64,000 bases of DNA, taken from the NCBI GenBank assembly GCA_009760855.2, contig WPIO01000038.1:1081001-1145000 (forward strand), read 5' to 3'. The position numbers and the translations under genes were made by a program. The DNA comes from Cristatella mucedo. Lineage: Eukaryota > Bryozoa > Phylactolaemata > Cristatellidae. The notes under the pieces were generated by a model. It had not been told where the DNA came from, did not search any database, and saw only the letters and a program-made list of their open reading frames with translations. This document shows, piece after piece, positions 63,737 through 64,000 of this stretch; positions within the stretch are counted from its first letter, which is position 1; the number at the start of each line of letters is the position of its first letter.

Positions 63737-64000
63737 CTGGAAAAAGAAGCCAATATGGGCGAATGGACAAGTATGTGCTTACCGGCTACGGCCGTGTCTT
63801 TGTCGCAGGAGGCCCTTTTCGTTACACGTCCGATTACGTGCTCCCAGACTATTCAGTCCGACTAATCTTGCTTGTATTTTTAGTTATTTAGGTAGCACTA
63901 AAGCATGTCCAGTGAATGTTTCTGCTAGGCTTTGCGAGTTAGGTATCGCCCATAGAACATCCCGGATACCAGAGGGGGTTCCTTAACAATCCCTACATTT
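63737..64000 (-). other. EXOC2 intron, running off the window
   Basis: No in-phase exon was found. A GTAAGC motif near 63776 is preceded by frames that are stopped or in the wrong phase. Confidence 0.6.

Noticed and set aside
63770..63860. Possible further upstream EXOC2 exon with a GTAAGC donor
   Set aside because: The frame that would join in phase 0 contains stops, and the sequence resembles no EXOC2 block I know.

Overview
This window is intron-rich nuclear DNA from an animal, most likely a marine invertebrate; the species cannot be fixed from the sequence alone. There are no operons or bacterial-style gene packing. Host exons are short, bounded by GT..AG sites, and separated by kilobases of LINEs, SINEs, microsatellites and other repeats.

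Three host genes can be read exon by exon. (1) DRC4/GAS8, a nexin-dynein regulatory complex subunit of motile cilia, lies on the minus strand at 15715-26928. Eight coding exons join in phase 0 to 482 codons; only a tiny first exon with the start codon is missing. (2) A SPATA2/Tamo-like PUB-domain gene lies on the plus strand at 33360-37525, with two coding exons, 770 residues and a long GC-rich low-complexity tail. (3) The C-terminal part of the exocyst subunit EXOC2/Sec5 lies on the minus strand at 45380-63736. Nine exons were found, one small exon is predicted but not located, and the gene runs off the right edge. DRC4 implies cilia or flagella, EXOC2 is general secretion machinery, and SPATA2 relatives are adaptors of ubiquitin signalling. 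Nothing suggests that the three act together; they are simply neighbours.

Layout. 1-2.4 kb: no gene seen, with a possible LTR-like promoter and polyadenylation block. 2.4-7.6 kb: a duplicated repeat unit, then a nearly full-length but broken L2/CR1-like LINE on the minus strand with a small MITE inside its reverse transcriptase. 8.4-13.5 kb: a large CT tract, a LINE 3' end, a worn satellite array of about 168 bp period and a duplicated TC/TA compound microsatellite. 15.2-27 kb: DRC4 with LINEs and SINEs in its introns. 28.9-32 kb: LINE and SINE fragments. 33.4-38.2 kb: the SPATA2-like gene. 38.6-43.4 kb: an AT-rich island holding two decayed minus-strand genes, a BED-finger hAT transposase and a protein-primed-type family B DNA polymerase of Maverick/Polinton or adintovirus type. 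43.4-44.6 kb: a LINE fragment. 45-64 kb: EXOC2, with introns full of LINEs, SINEs and simple repeats.

The strongest non-gene observation is that the dominant LINE and the dominant tRNA-derived SINE share the same 3' tail, including a nested hairpin. This suggests that the SINE is moved by the LINE's reverse transcriptase.
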